Origin: UBA4732 sp963823075
GTDB taxonomy: Bacteria > Planctomycetota > Planctomycetia > Gemmatales > Gemmataceae
Length of the DNA: 64,000 nt
Direction of reading: 5' to 3'
Assembly (NCBI GenBank): GCA_963823075.1
Contig: CAWGKE010000001.1
Location: forward strand, 1,860,001 to 1,924,000
A model generated the notes under the pieces. It saw only the letters and a list, made by a program, of their open reading frames with translations, did no database searches and had not been told where the DNA came from. The number at the start of each line of letters is the position of its first letter. The stretch's first letter is position 1. The translations under genes and the position numbers were made by a program. Positions 36,105 to 44,182 of this stretch are shown here, piece after piece.

Positions 36105-36416
36105 CGCTGGAGGACTTCCTCCGGCGCTACGGGCAGTTCATCCGCAACTGCGCCCCCGTCCTCAAGCGAGGCGGGAAGCTCGCCATCCTGATAGGCGATT
36201 ATTGCGACCGGGAGGACGGGTACGTCCCACTCTCCTACCACACGAAGCGGCTTGCCTTCGCCGCCGGGCTCAGGCAATGCTGCACCGACATCATCCGCTT
36301 TTCGCATGGGGCGAGCAGTAGCAAGAAGGTCTACCGCAGCAGCTTCATCCCCGGCCTGCATGACGTGTGCATGGTCTTCCAGAAGCAATCATAACCTCCG
36401 ACCGAAAGGAATCTCT

Positions 36417-36731
36417 ATGACGCCTATGAAACATTCTCCGCAGCCGTGGGCCTATGAATACAACCCGTACACCGCATATGACGGCAGCGAGATACCCGCC
36501 TTCCAGGTGTACGACGCCGACGGCGACAAGGTCTTTGACACGAATGAGGACACCCCGCGTGATTTGCAGGAGGCCAATGCCCGCCTCGGCAGCACGGCCC
36601 CACGGCTGCTGGCATCGCTCATCACCTGTGCGAACCTGCTCGCCGACTATGACGAGGCAGACGGCGAGGAAGGGGAAGCGTGGCGTGAGGCGCTGTCAGC
36701 CATTGCCGCAGCCACCGGGAGGGCGGCATGA
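36417..36731 (+). CDS. Small hypothetical plasmid-type protein
   Basis: 104 residues (MTPMKHSPQPWAYEYNPYTA). The pattern HSPQPW...AFQVYDADGDKVFD...EANARLGSTAPRLLASL resembles small plasmid/phage proteins of the type 'AN.RLI..AP.LL'. CGAAAGGAA lies upstream and the stop overlaps the next start (ATGA). Function unknown. Confidence 0.68.
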   Translation: MTPMKHSPQPWAYEYNPYTAYDGSEIPAFQVYDADGDKVFDTNEDTPRDLQEANARLGSTAPRLLASLITCANLLADYDEADGEEGEAWREALSAIAAATGRAA

Positions 36732-36931
36732 CCTCCGTCGAGGACATCTGGGACGATCTTTTCCACGGCTGTGCCTGGGCCGCCTACATCGACCAGGCTC
36801 ACGCCGAGCGGGGCCGGCCCGATTGCGAGGCGACGCGCCGTCGGGCTTTCCGCTATTATGAGGAGGAACTGCCCAAGAAGGACGGCCCGCCGTCACGAGG
36901 CCAAGGCCCATCGGATAGCGTCGCCGTTTGA
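36728..36931 (+). CDS. Small hypothetical protein
   Basis: 67 residues (MTSVEDIWDDLFHGCAWAAY), ATGA-coupled to the preceding gene. The N-terminal two thirds look helical; the tail is low complexity. Supported by coupling only; no family is recognised. Confidence 0.5.
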   Translation: MTSVEDIWDDLFHGCAWAAYIDQAHAERGRPDCEATRRRAFRYYEEELPKKDGPPSRGQGPSDSVAV

Positions 36932-36988
36932 CTTTTGACGACGCAATCGCCTCTTGACTTCACGATCGTCCTGCCCCTTACTCGCCGC

Positions 36989-37450
36989 ATGAGCAAGAAC
37001 CCGAAAAGACCGCGGGGCCGACCGACCAGGGCTGCCAAGCTGAAAGCAGTGCGGCATCAGGTCCAGGAGGGCTTCGACAGCGGGCCATCCCGACCCCTCA
37101 ACATGGGAGAGGTCAAACGGCAGGCCCGCCGACGCCTCACGCCCGACTGCCACAAGACCTCCGTTCGCAGGCATCCTCTCGCCGAGGAAGACCTCATCGG
37201 CATCTGGGTCCGCACGGCTTCCGACAACCCGACCCTCGCCGACGATTTCCTCGACGCCCTTGACCGCAGAATGCATACGCTGGCGGCATCGCCCGCCCTG
37301 GGCCGTCGTCGGCGCGGGCTGGCCCACGCCTTTGACATCCCGCTTCCCGGCCATGTCGTCGTCTACCGCGCCGACGATGACGGCATCGAGGTCGTCCGCG
37401 TCTTGGACGACGCCCACGACATCGAGGCCCTGTTCCGCGACGGCCGGTAG
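36989..37450 (+). CDS. ParD-like antitoxin and ParE/RelE-like toxin fused in one frame
   Basis: About 153 residues. The first ~50 (KLKAVRHQVQEGFDSGPSRP, LNMGEVKRQARRRL) match the C-terminal end of ParD antitoxins. The rest (VRRHPLAEEDLIGIWVRTAS, FLDALDRRMHTLAASP, VVYRADDDGIEVVRVLDDAH) is a ParE/RelE plasmid toxin. Normally two overlapping genes; here no stop separates them. It could be a true fusion that holds the toxin inactive, or an indel that removed the antitoxin stop. The usual RHH N-terminus of the antitoxin is short or replaced by a basic AT-hook-like KRPRGRP. Confidence 0.72.
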   Translation: MSKNPKRPRGRPTRAAKLKAVRHQVQEGFDSGPSRPLNMGEVKRQARRRLTPDCHKTSVRRHPLAEEDLIGIWVRTASDNPTLADDFLDALDRRMHTLAASPALGRRRRGLAHAFDIPLPGHVVVYRADDDGIEVVRVLDDAHDIEALFRDGR

Positions 37451-37684
37451 CCATTGCGGCCTTCTGCCGCGGTTCCCAGTTCATCCCCCTGTCCCCTTGC
37501 GTTCCTTCCGTCTCCTGGTCGCTGCGTGGCCTGTGTCGGGAAAGCTGAAGCCGCAGCCGCTACGAATCATCTGCCAAGGCCGCTTTCCGCACGCGGACGC
37601 CTTCGGCCATTCGCTTGACCGCCGTTGCGGAAGCGACCGAGAGTGCGGCCTGGACTGCGGGAACTGGCCCGGCGCCAGCCCGGC
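37451..37684. other. Intergenic region holding hairpin B
   Basis: The convergent gap between the toxin gene and the minus-strand gene. It contains hairpin B and no gene that I can support. Confidence 0.45.
37568..37620 (+). repeat. Hairpin element, copy B
   Basis: CTGCC, then AAGGCCG...CGGCCAT, then TTCGCTTGACC. Same layout as copies A and C; the outer part of the stem is weaker. It is not followed by an obvious plus-strand gene. Confidence 0.55.
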
Positions 37685-38248
37685 TCAGCGCCCCCGCGGG
37701 GGAAAAGCAAGGTCCGTTACGTCGTCCAGCAACTGCTTCTTGGTAGTCTCCTCCAGGCGCCGGTAAGCGTCGCCGGCCAGGAGCGCGGCGAGCCGCGTGC
37801 GGAACGCATCCTTCCGGCCGGCGTGCCGCCGCGTGTCGGCGCGGGCCTGCGCCTGGTCCCACTGCTGACCCGCCCGCAGCAGGGCGAGCCGGAATTCCTC
37901 CTTCACGGCGGCGTCGTGATGGCGGCCGTCGGCCGCGAGGATCGGGAACGCCAGGTAGGTCAGCTCCAGGTCTCTCCGCCGCCTCGGGTCGCCCGTGCAC
38001 GAGGCGTCTTCGATGTCGCCGATGGAATGCCGGGAGTGCTGGTCGAGCTGGGCCTTCAGCAGGGCGCAGAACTCCGCAGCTTGCCGATGGGCGGCGGAGA
38101 ACCCGACGCGGGACGCGAGGTCGCCACATTCCACGTAAACACAATAGACGCCGTCCTCGAAGCCGCGGTCCAGCTTGACCTCAAGACCCTGCCGGCCGAG
38201 CCTCTGCTCAACCAGCACCGACCCTGCCTCCCCATCCTCCGCGTCCAT
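37685..38248 (-). CDS. Hypothetical accessory protein
   Basis: About 187 residues from the start MDAEDGEAGSVLVEQRLGRQ. It is predicted mixed alpha/beta with VYCVYVECGDLASRVGF, FPILAADGRHHDAAVKEEF and a C-terminal helix YRRLEETTKKQLLDDV. Composition is protein-like, unlike the opposite-strand frame. No ribosome site stands out and no family is recognised. Confidence 0.5.
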   Translation of the reverse strand: MDAEDGEAGSVLVEQRLGRQGLEVKLDRGFEDGVYCVYVECGDLASRVGFSAAHRQAAEFCALLKAQLDQHSRHSIGDIEDASCTGDPRRRRDLELTYLAFPILAADGRHHDAAVKEEFRLALLRAGQQWDQAQARADTRRHAGRKDAFRTRLAALLAGDAYRRLEETTKKQLLDDVTDLAFPPRGR

Positions 38249-38602
38249 CACCGCAGCAGTCCCGGTACCCGTCCCCGGATCGGCCCCTGCCCCCAATCAA
38301 CGCTTTCCCGCATCCAGAACCTCCGTGCCCTGCCGCTGACGAGCTATTCATAGCCCCGTTCGCCGCGTGGCGCAAGCCTCCGTTGCGTCATGGCAGCGTT
38401 GCTCCCTCCAGGCCGCCTGCCCGCTCCCTACGGCCGCGGACAGGCACGCTGACGCCGCCGCCGATTGGGTCAAGCTGCCAAGCCGGTTTCCACTTCGTGG
38501 ACCCACCGGCTTTCGCTTGCCCCTTCCGGCTACCACGGCATCGGACGCTGTGCCATCGGGCCGCAATGGGTGCGGGCCGGCAACAGAGAAAGGAACCACA
38601 CC
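38249..38602. other. Intergenic region holding hairpin C
   Basis: About 350 bases upstream of the gene at 38603. Hairpin C and an AGAAAGGA ribosome site are the only features I can support. Confidence 0.5.
38470..38521 (+). repeat. Hairpin element, copy C
   Basis: CTGCC, then AAGCCGG...CCGGCTT, then TTCGCTTGCC. Relative to copy A, the stem bases differ on both arms in a compensatory way (GGCCG to GCCGG). It lies about 80 bases before the gene at 38603. Confidence 0.65.
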
Positions 38603-39142
38603 ATGACGGATCAACCGAAAAGCTTCACCGACATCTCGCTGAAGGCCCTCGGCCTCTCCACTGACCTCCGGAACATCGCCAGACATCATCCAGAAGCCGA
38701 ATGGACCGACTACCCCGGCGACATCGCCTGCCGCACCTGGACCGTCATAGAGCTGATCGAGCATGTCACCGCGATTTACACCGTCCTTGGATTCATCGCC
38801 GAAACGCCGAACGGCCACATCAACCGTGAAGCACTGGACGGCTTGTGGGATCAGCTCAAGGTGCCGACGGAGTTCCTTGACTCCGACTGGGCGAAACGGG
38901 CCCTCGACGAAGCGACCAGTAGCTTCCTGACGGGAGGGCCGGACCCGCAGCAACAGCGTGAACGACTCCAGAAAGCCGCCCCTCGGATGTATGATGCCCT
39001 TGCGGCCTGCTTCACGATGCTTGGCGATTACCACGACATGGCCACGGGCAATCGAGCCCGAGAGCGCATCGACGAGGTACGCGAGCAAGCCTTCAAGGCA
39101 CTCGCCGAAGCCACAGGCGAGGAACCCAAACTCGCCGACTGA
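38603..39142 (+). CDS. Hypothetical helical protein
   Basis: 179 residues (MTDQPKSFTDISLKALGLST). Mostly alpha-helical with WTVIELIEHVTAIYTVLGFI, YDALAACFTMLGDYHDMATG and a charged C-terminal helix (REQAFKALAEATGEE). GAAAGGAA lies upstream. It has its own terminator downstream and hairpin C upstream, so it is probably a single-gene unit. No family is recognised. Confidence 0.65.
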   Translation: MTDQPKSFTDISLKALGLSTDLRNIARHHPEAEWTDYPGDIACRTWTVIELIEHVTAIYTVLGFIAETPNGHINREALDGLWDQLKVPTEFLDSDWAKRALDEATSSFLTGGPDPQQQRERLQKAAPRMYDALAACFTMLGDYHDMATGNRARERIDEVREQAFKALAEATGEEPKLAD

Positions 39143-39161
39143 ACCGCTCCATCCCACCACA

Positions 39162-39192
39162 AGGCCGCCGGCAACCCCGAGCGGCCTTTTTT
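39162..39192 (+). terminator. Intrinsic terminator
   Basis: Stem AGGCCGC...GCGGCCT with a run of six T, 20 bases after the stop of the gene at 38603-39142. Confidence 0.85.
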
Positions 39193-39937
39193 CACGCCCC
39201 TCCAGGCAGTCGGCTCATTTGAAAGCCGCTCCCGCAGAGCAGCCAGGGCAAACCACTGCATGATGGGCATTCGACGCGAGCAAGGGCATCGCAAATGCAA
39301 CCGCTGGCATCTCGGGAAAAAGTCCTTCAGGCGTCTTCCCGTAGCATCGCTATGGGCGGGGAAACGCCTCCGGGGGGGCGCGTCGTTTCTCCGGGAAAGC
39401 AGGCCGGTTAGCCAGACGACTGACTGGCCGCAAGGGCAGCCTTCTTTCAGGCCTGCCGGACGGTGAGCCAGCAAGCCGCCACGCTTGCAAGCAAGCAGGC
39501 TTGCAGCACGACTTACCTCGCAGCCTGCATTCAAGACGACAGGCCGGCGCGTTTGCCTGCTGTCGTGGCAGCTTGCTTGTTGGCAAGACATCGGGCTGTC
39601 AAGAAAGCCTGACAGCCAGCCGTCATACAGGACTGCTGCCACGACAGCTTGTTTTTATGTTTGCAGGCTGAGTTGTTGCCATGCCGCCCAGGCGGCTGGC
39701 TTGCCGCCATGCTTACAGGCGGCCTTGCCGCTCTGGCGGCTTGACGGCATGAGTTCTTGCTTGCAAACCGTCCTGTCGGCGTGTCGGCGTGCATTCCTGG
39801 CAGGCCGCCGTCACGCCGACCTGCTGTTCTGCTTTCACGCAACCCAGCTGACAGGTCTTCACGCTTTCATGCCGCCACGTCAGCCTGCCGCAAATATTGC
39901 TTGCCAGCTTGTCGGTGCCCGGTGTATGGTCCGCCAC
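39193..39937. repeat. Low-complexity degenerate repeat tract before parA
   Basis: About 740 bases without a supported gene. From 39400 on it is packed with variants of GCTTGC, CAGGC, TGCCG and CTGTC. A perfect 14-bp inverted repeat GCTGTCGTGGCAGC / GCTGCCACGACAGC lies at 39559-39572 and 39635-39648. Translated frames here are Cys/Gln/Arg/Ala junk. The position directly before parA fits a partition centromere or operator region. Confidence 0.45.
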
Positions 39938-40612
39938 ATGATTATCGTAGTCGCAAACTCCAAAGGCGGTGTCGGCAAATCGACTCTCGCCGTTCACCTG
40001 GCGGCCTGGCTGCACGAGCAGGGGCACATGGTTACGCTCGCCGATTGCGATACGCAACACTCGTCCTCTCAGTGGGCGAAAGAGGCGGTGCCGGAGGTCA
40101 AGGCGGTCCAGCTCGGCGACGCCAACGAAATCCTCGACCGGCTGCCGACGCTGGCGGCGCAGTGCGACTATCTCGTGGCCGACGGCCCCGGCAGCAACAC
40201 CGAAACCAGCCGGGCCTTGCTCCTGCGCGCCGACCTGGCGCTCGTGCCCTGCAAGGCCAGCATGTTGGAAGTCCGCGCCCTGGCCCAAGCCACGAACGTA
40301 CTCCGCCAAGCCCAGGACATCCGCGGCGGGCATCCGCGGGCGATCATCGTGCTGAGCATGGTCGGCAAGACCTACCGGCTAACCCAGGACATGAAGGACG
40401 CTGCCGCGGCCCTGGAATTGCCGCTGGCCAAGACCGCGGTCACGCTGAAGCAGATTTACGCCGACGCGCCGGGGCAGGGGGCCGTCGTCTGGCGCCTGGG
40501 CGCCCGCGCCCGCGACGCCGCCCATGAGATCAACGCCTTGTTCCGCGAGGTGCTGCCCGACGCCTGGGCGTCCAGATCGTCGCGGAAAAACCGCAAAAAG
40601 GCGGCGGCCTGA
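39938..40612 (+). CDS. parA: ParA-family partition ATPase
   Basis: 224 residues. A deviant Walker A, NSKGGVGKSTLAVHLA, lies at the N-terminus (signature lysine present), then LADCDTQHSSSQWAKE and YLVADGPGSNTETSRALLL. It is short and lacks an HTH N-terminal domain, the type that pairs with a small ribbon-helix-helix partner rather than ParB. The start MIIVVANSKGG is chosen because the longer frame reads through the repeat tract. The partner gene follows after 20 bases. Confidence 0.93.
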   Translation: MIIVVANSKGGVGKSTLAVHLAAWLHEQGHMVTLADCDTQHSSSQWAKEAVPEVKAVQLGDANEILDRLPTLAAQCDYLVADGPGSNTETSRALLLRADLALVPCKASMLEVRALAQATNVLRQAQDIRGGHPRAIIVLSMVGKTYRLTQDMKDAAAALELPLAKTAVTLKQIYADAPGQGAVVWRLGARARDAAHEINALFREVLPDAWASRSSRKNRKKAAA

Positions 40613-40632
40613 CAGAGAAAGGGAGGAGCGCT

Positions 40633-40998
40633 ATGGCAGTACGCAGAAGATTGGTTGATGAGGTGAAGCCGGACCCGGCCCTCGAAAAGAGCTTCGTGTT
40701 TTCTCATAAGACGCCCGCCCCGGAGGAGACGCAGCAAGCAACAGAACCCGCGGCGGCGCCCGCGGGCAAGGACATCGAGTTGCCCGCCAAGGAAACCTCA
40801 ATGCCCGAGACCAAAGGGCAGGGTTCTGCCGCAATCGCCAGGTCGCCGCTCACCACCCGGGTCCGCGCCGACTTCGCGGCGGCCCTCAAGCGGGCCTCCC
40901 TGGAACGTCAGCTCAACGGCGTGTTCCCTCAGACCGTCCAGGACATCCTGGAGGCGGCCCTGGAGCCGTGGCTGCGCGGCAACGGCTACCTGCCGTAG
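40633..40998 (+). CDS. ParG/RHH-like partition partner
   Basis: 121 residues. A disordered, Ala/Pro-rich N-terminal half is followed by a C-terminal segment TTRVRADFAAALKRASLERQ and VFPQTVQDILEAALEPWL, which fits a ribbon-helix-helix unit (strand then two helices). Position and size fit the centromere-binding partner of ParA. GGGAGGA precedes the ATG. DNA binding is inferred. Confidence 0.65.
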   Translation: MAVRRRLVDEVKPDPALEKSFVFSHKTPAPEETQQATEPAAAPAGKDIELPAKETSMPETKGQGSAAIARSPLTTRVRADFAAALKRASLERQLNGVFPQTVQDILEAALEPWLRGNGYLP

Positions 40999-41008
40999 AG
41001 CCGGGCGG

Positions 41009-42076
41009 ATGAGCAAGCCCCCGGAATACCGCGCCCTGACCCGCAACATGGAACGGCTGATCGACGCCTCCGCCGCGATCCGGGCCGAGCCGCCGCGGCG
41101 CATCGACTTCCTGCACACCATCCAGTGCCAGTGCGGCATCCCCTACAAGAACCCCGGCGACCAGGTCCGCGAATGGGACCGCAAGCAGGGCGGGGCGTCG
41201 CTTCGCATCGAGGCCGGCGCCGCCATCGACCCGCAGACGGGAGAATTCGTCAAGCTGGGCCTGCCTTACGGCGAGAAGCCGCGCCTGGTGCTGATTCACC
41301 TCGCGAGCGAGGCCGTCCGCAGCGGACAGCCCGTGGTGGACGTGGAAGATTCCATGACGGCTTTCGCCCGGTCGCTGGGGCTGGAGACCAACGGCCAGCA
41401 GCTCAAGTCCCTGAAAAACCAGCTCGCCCGCCTGGCCGCGGCATCGGTGCGCATGGGCGTGGTGGAGGAGGGGAGGGCGGTGCAGGTTCAGACCCATTTC
41501 GTCTCCGCTTTCGACCTGTGGTTCCCCAAGCAGTCGGACCAGCGCATCCTGTGGCCGTCCACGGTTCGCTTAAGCGAGGAGTATTTTCAGAGCCTGGGCA
41601 AGCACGCCGTGCCGCTCGACCACCGGGCGGTAGCGGCTCTTGCGTCCTCGTCGATGGCGCTCGACGTGTATGTCTGGCTGGCCCAGCGCCTGCACCGCGT
41701 GCCGGTCGGCCGGCCGCAAGTCATCACCTGGGCGGCCCTGTACGAGCAGTTCGGGCAAGGCTTCGGGCGAGTACGGGATTTCCGCCGGTGCTTTCTCCAC
41801 ACGCTGCACCAGGTGCAGGCGGCATATCCGAACGCCCATCTGTCGGGCGATGAGGTCGGGCTTACGCTCGAAAACAGCCCGCCGCCGGTGCCACCCCGCT
41901 ACACCAGTATTCTCACCGGCTCGCCTGCAAGGCAGTCGCCATCAGGCCACGGTAAGTTAGTCGCGCCCCCATCCAGCACGCCAGCCGCAGCTGTCAACGA
42001 AAAGCACGCGAATGCGGGGGAGGGGGCCGAACCAGACAAACCCTTGAATTCTCGTGACCCCGCCACGGTAAGTTAG
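41009..42076 (+). CDS. repA: Plasmid replication initiator RepA
   Basis: 355 residues. A RepA_C-type initiator: IDFLHTIQCQCGIPYKNPGD, RLVLIHLASEAVRSG, SMTAFARSLGLETNGQQLKS and ALDVYVWLAQRLHRVP. It binds iterons and opens the origin. Two iterons lie inside the 3' end of the gene, and the TAG stop at 42074-42076 is itself inside the second one. This ties the tail of the protein to the origin sequence. It starts 10 bases after the ParG-like gene, giving a par-rep cassette. Confidence 0.88.
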   Translation: MSKPPEYRALTRNMERLIDASAAIRAEPPRRIDFLHTIQCQCGIPYKNPGDQVREWDRKQGGASLRIEAGAAIDPQTGEFVKLGLPYGEKPRLVLIHLASEAVRSGQPVVDVEDSMTAFARSLGLETNGQQLKSLKNQLARLAAASVRMGVVEEGRAVQVQTHFVSAFDLWFPKQSDQRILWPSTVRLSEEYFQSLGKHAVPLDHRAVAALASSSMALDVYVWLAQRLHRVPVGRPQVITWAALYEQFGQGFGRVRDFRRCFLHTLHQVQAAYPNAHLSGDEVGLTLENSPPPVPPRYTSILTGSPARQSPSGHGKLVAPPSSTPAAAVNEKHANAGEGAEPDKPLNSRDPATVS

Positions 42077-42427
42077 TCGCGCCATGCCGCAGCCCTCCGC
42101 CCATCACGGTAACTTGGTCGCGCCCCGAACGCGGGAGAATCGGCAGCTTCTCGGGTATTTTCGCAAAAAGTGGACGGGAGAGGGGGCTGGCCAACTCCTT
42201 GAGCCGCCGTCCGCCTGCACGGTAACTTGGTCGCGCCCCTGTCCTGTGGACAACTGGCAGGACGCCGCACGTTATCCACGGCAACTTGGTCGCGGCACCG
42301 GCGGTAACTTGGTCGCGGCCCTCACGGAAACCTGCGGGTCCGGCCACGGCAACTTGGTCGCACAAACCTATATAAGAATACCTATATCTTACTTACCTGT
42401 AGTTGGCGGCGGTGTTTCTGTGGATAA
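41948..42427 (+). other. Iteron-type replication origin
   Basis: Seven direct copies of about 20 bp (consensus CACGGTAACTTGGTCGCGCC) at 41948, 42064, 42105, 42218, 42277, 42300 and 42345. The first two carry AAGTTAG instead of AACTTGG. DnaA-box-like sites lie at 42272 (TTATCCACG) and 42419 (TGTGGATAA, exact), with a weaker TGTGGACAA near 42245. An AT-rich stretch at 42367-42402 could be the unwinding element. A classic plasmid oriV next to repA. Confidence 0.9.
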
Positions 42428-42868
42428 CCCAGCATTCCGAGCAGCTGGGCACGGTCGGTGAAGCTGCATTCAAGGGAAGGAGGGAACAGAACCGTCGCAT
42501 TCGGCCAGAAACAGGCCTGGGAGAGGCGGAAGAGCCAAGGGTGCCCTAAACCAGCCGAACACGCCTTATCCTTCCCTACGGACGCCTATTCGACTTTTCT
42601 CACGCAACTCCGTTGCAGCTACCTCGGTACTCGCCCAAACGTCCGGTCGTGGTGCCGCTGTAGGGCCGTTTTTTGCTTGCAGCGGCTGGCCGACCCGCCT
42701 ACGATAATTCCAGTCGTCCGAAATTCCTGACCACAAGGCACTTACACGGCATTTTGCCGCCTTGTGCGGTCAAGGGGCAAGCTACCAGGCGTTGATCTGT
42801 CCATCCCGACCAGCACGCAGAGCGGATGGGGCAGCTGACCCGAAAGGAGTGCCCGGCACAAATTCACC
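42428..42868. other. Intergenic region after the origin
   Basis: About 440 bases. It holds an inverted repeat (TGACCACAAGGC...GCCTTGTGCGGTCA) at about 42721-42774 and an AAAGGAG motif near 42843 with no gene behind it, because the ISAzo13-like element begins at 42869. The 90-codon frame here has no support. Confidence 0.45.
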
Positions 42869-44182
42869 TAAGGACGCCCGAAACAATAACTTGAGCAAGT
42901 GTCAGTTGGGCGCAATGGTGTAGTTCCAATCGCCGTGGAAGTCGGCCTTGGTGATCTGAAGGGATGCCATCTCTTCGTCACTCACCTTGGCTCCTGTCTC
43001 ATAGCAGTTGGTGTCCAGCGCCGCCTGAACTTCGAGTCCCGCTTCGGTGGTGGTATGGGCAATCAGGCTTACGATCACCTCATGGCTCACCAGCGGTCGT
43101 CCCCGCCAGTTCTGCGTGATGTGGCAGAACAGCCGGTGTTCGATCTTGTTCCACTTGCTCGTCCCCGGCGGCAGGTGGCTCACGCTCAGCGGCAGCCCGA
43201 CGGCGTCGGCCAGCCCTTGCAACGCCATCTTCCACAGCCGCGACCGACTGCCGTTGCTCCCCCCGCCGTCCGCCGTGATCAGCAACTTCCGGGCGCGTGG
43301 GAACCTCTTGGCGCCCATCCCTGCCCACCAGCGCCGCAGCGTCTCGGCCGCGAACCGCGCCGTGTCGTGGTCGATGCCCACGCTCACCCAACCCTGGTTG
43401 TGGGTCAGGTCGTAGACCCCGTAGGGAATCGCCTTGCCCAGAGCCGGATCTTGGAAGTCGTGGACCCGGACCTCTTGCGGCTGGCCTTTGGGCCGCCACT
43501 CCCGGCCGCCGTTCTTGAAATCCCCGACCAATTCCTTCTTCTTGGTGTCCACCGACACCACCGGCTGCCCCTGGCACTGGAACAGCCGCACCCGGTCGTT
43601 GATGTACTCGAACTGGGCGTTGCGATCCGGGTGCGCCGACCCCTCACGGGTCTTGCGGTTGGACTGGAGGCTGTAGCCCGCCTCGTACAGCAGCTTGGCC
43701 ACGGTTCGGTCGCTGACCGCGTGCCCCTGCCGGTGCAACTCCTCGGCCAGCTTCGCTGTGCTCTTGCACGTCCAGCGCAAGGGCGATTCGGGGTGCCCCC
43801 GCGTCACCGGCTCGACCAAGGCCTCCAGCGCCTCTGCCAGACCGGGGTCGGTCTCGGTCAGCGGTTTGCGCCCGCCGCCCGGTCGCCGCACCCGCGGGCT
43901 GGGAGGAACGGGCGTGGTCTGCCGCGACCGCTCGCCGATCTCCGCAATGCCGGCGGCAATGGTATTGCGCGACAGCCCGGTGGCGCTGGCAACCGCCGAG
44001 ACGCCACCCCAGCCCAGGGCGAGAGCTTCCGTGGCAGCCCACTGGCGACGGAGACGCTCGTCCATGATCGGCTGAAGAGTTCCATACTTGGTCCGCAGTC
44101 CTTGGAGGATGGTTGCATCGTGCATCCTCACAGACTACGAACTCAGAAAAACTTGCTCAAGTTGTTCTTTCGGGCGTCCTTA
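42869..44182 (-). mobile_element. ISAzo13-like element
   Basis: 1,314 bp with terminal inverted repeats of about 32 bp: TAAGGACGCCCGAAACAATA on the left and TAAGGACGCCCGAAAGAACA on the right, both ending ACTTGAGCAAGT. No target duplication is visible, so one flank was probably deleted. Its right end cuts the nuclease-helicase gene. Confidence 0.9.
42902..44131 (-). CDS. ISAzo13-family transposase
   Basis: 409 residues. N-terminal helix-turn-helix (GWGGVSAVASATGLSRNTIA), a linker with RVRRPGGGRKPL, then a DDE-type domain with VVSVDTKKKELVGDF, LITADGGGSNGSR and KWNKIEHRLFCHITQNW. The frame is intact and fills the element. The start may be the GTG at 44131 or the ATG six bases on. Confidence 0.92.
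   Translation of the reverse strand: MRMHDATILQGLRTKYGTLQPIMDERLRRQWAATEALALGWGGVSAVASATGLSRNTIAAGIAEIGERSRQTTPVPPSPRVRRPGGGRKPLTETDPGLAEALEALVEPVTRGHPESPLRWTCKSTAKLAEELHRQGHAVSDRTVAKLLYEAGYSLQSNRKTREGSAHPDRNAQFEYINDRVRLFQCQGQPVVSVDTKKKELVGDFKNGGREWRPKGQPQEVRVHDFQDPALGKAIPYGVYDLTHNQGWVSVGIDHDTARFAAETLRRWWAGMGAKRFPRARKLLITADGGGSNGSRSRLWKMALQGLADAVGLPLSVSHLPPGTSKWNKIEHRLFCHITQNWRGRPLVSHEVIVSLIAHTTTEAGLEVQAALDTNCYETGAKVSDEEMASLQITKADFHGDWNYTIAPN

Larger units (their letters stand above)
34141..36394 (+). pseudogene. DNA methyltransferase gene split by an IS66-like element
   Basis: The 5' part (34141-34638) encodes SAM motif LVLDPMSGSGTCPDVCQEL and the catalytic-type motif IWAHPPYW. The 3' part resumes at 36105 with DFLRRYGQFIRNCAPVLKRG, GGKLAILIGDYCD and SSFIPGLHDVCMVFQKQS, to a stop at 36394. 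Removing the IS and one copy of the 8-bp duplication gives a continuous frame ...RAPTLEDFLRRYGQ. This is a beta-class-like DNA methylase of plasmid type, now inactive. The start is ATGA-coupled to the previous gene. Confidence 0.88.

Noticed and set aside
39485..39937. N-terminal extension of ParA (about 150 residues)
   Set aside because: It reads through the degenerate repeat tract; the ATG before MIIVVANSKGG fits the family start.
41948..42364. Iterons as a CRISPR array
   Set aside because: Spacing is irregular (23-115 bases) and the copies overlap the repA end and DnaA boxes; an origin is the better reading.
42458..42730. 90-codon frame after the origin
   Set aside because: No ribosome site linked to a motif, odd composition, and it overlaps an inverted repeat.
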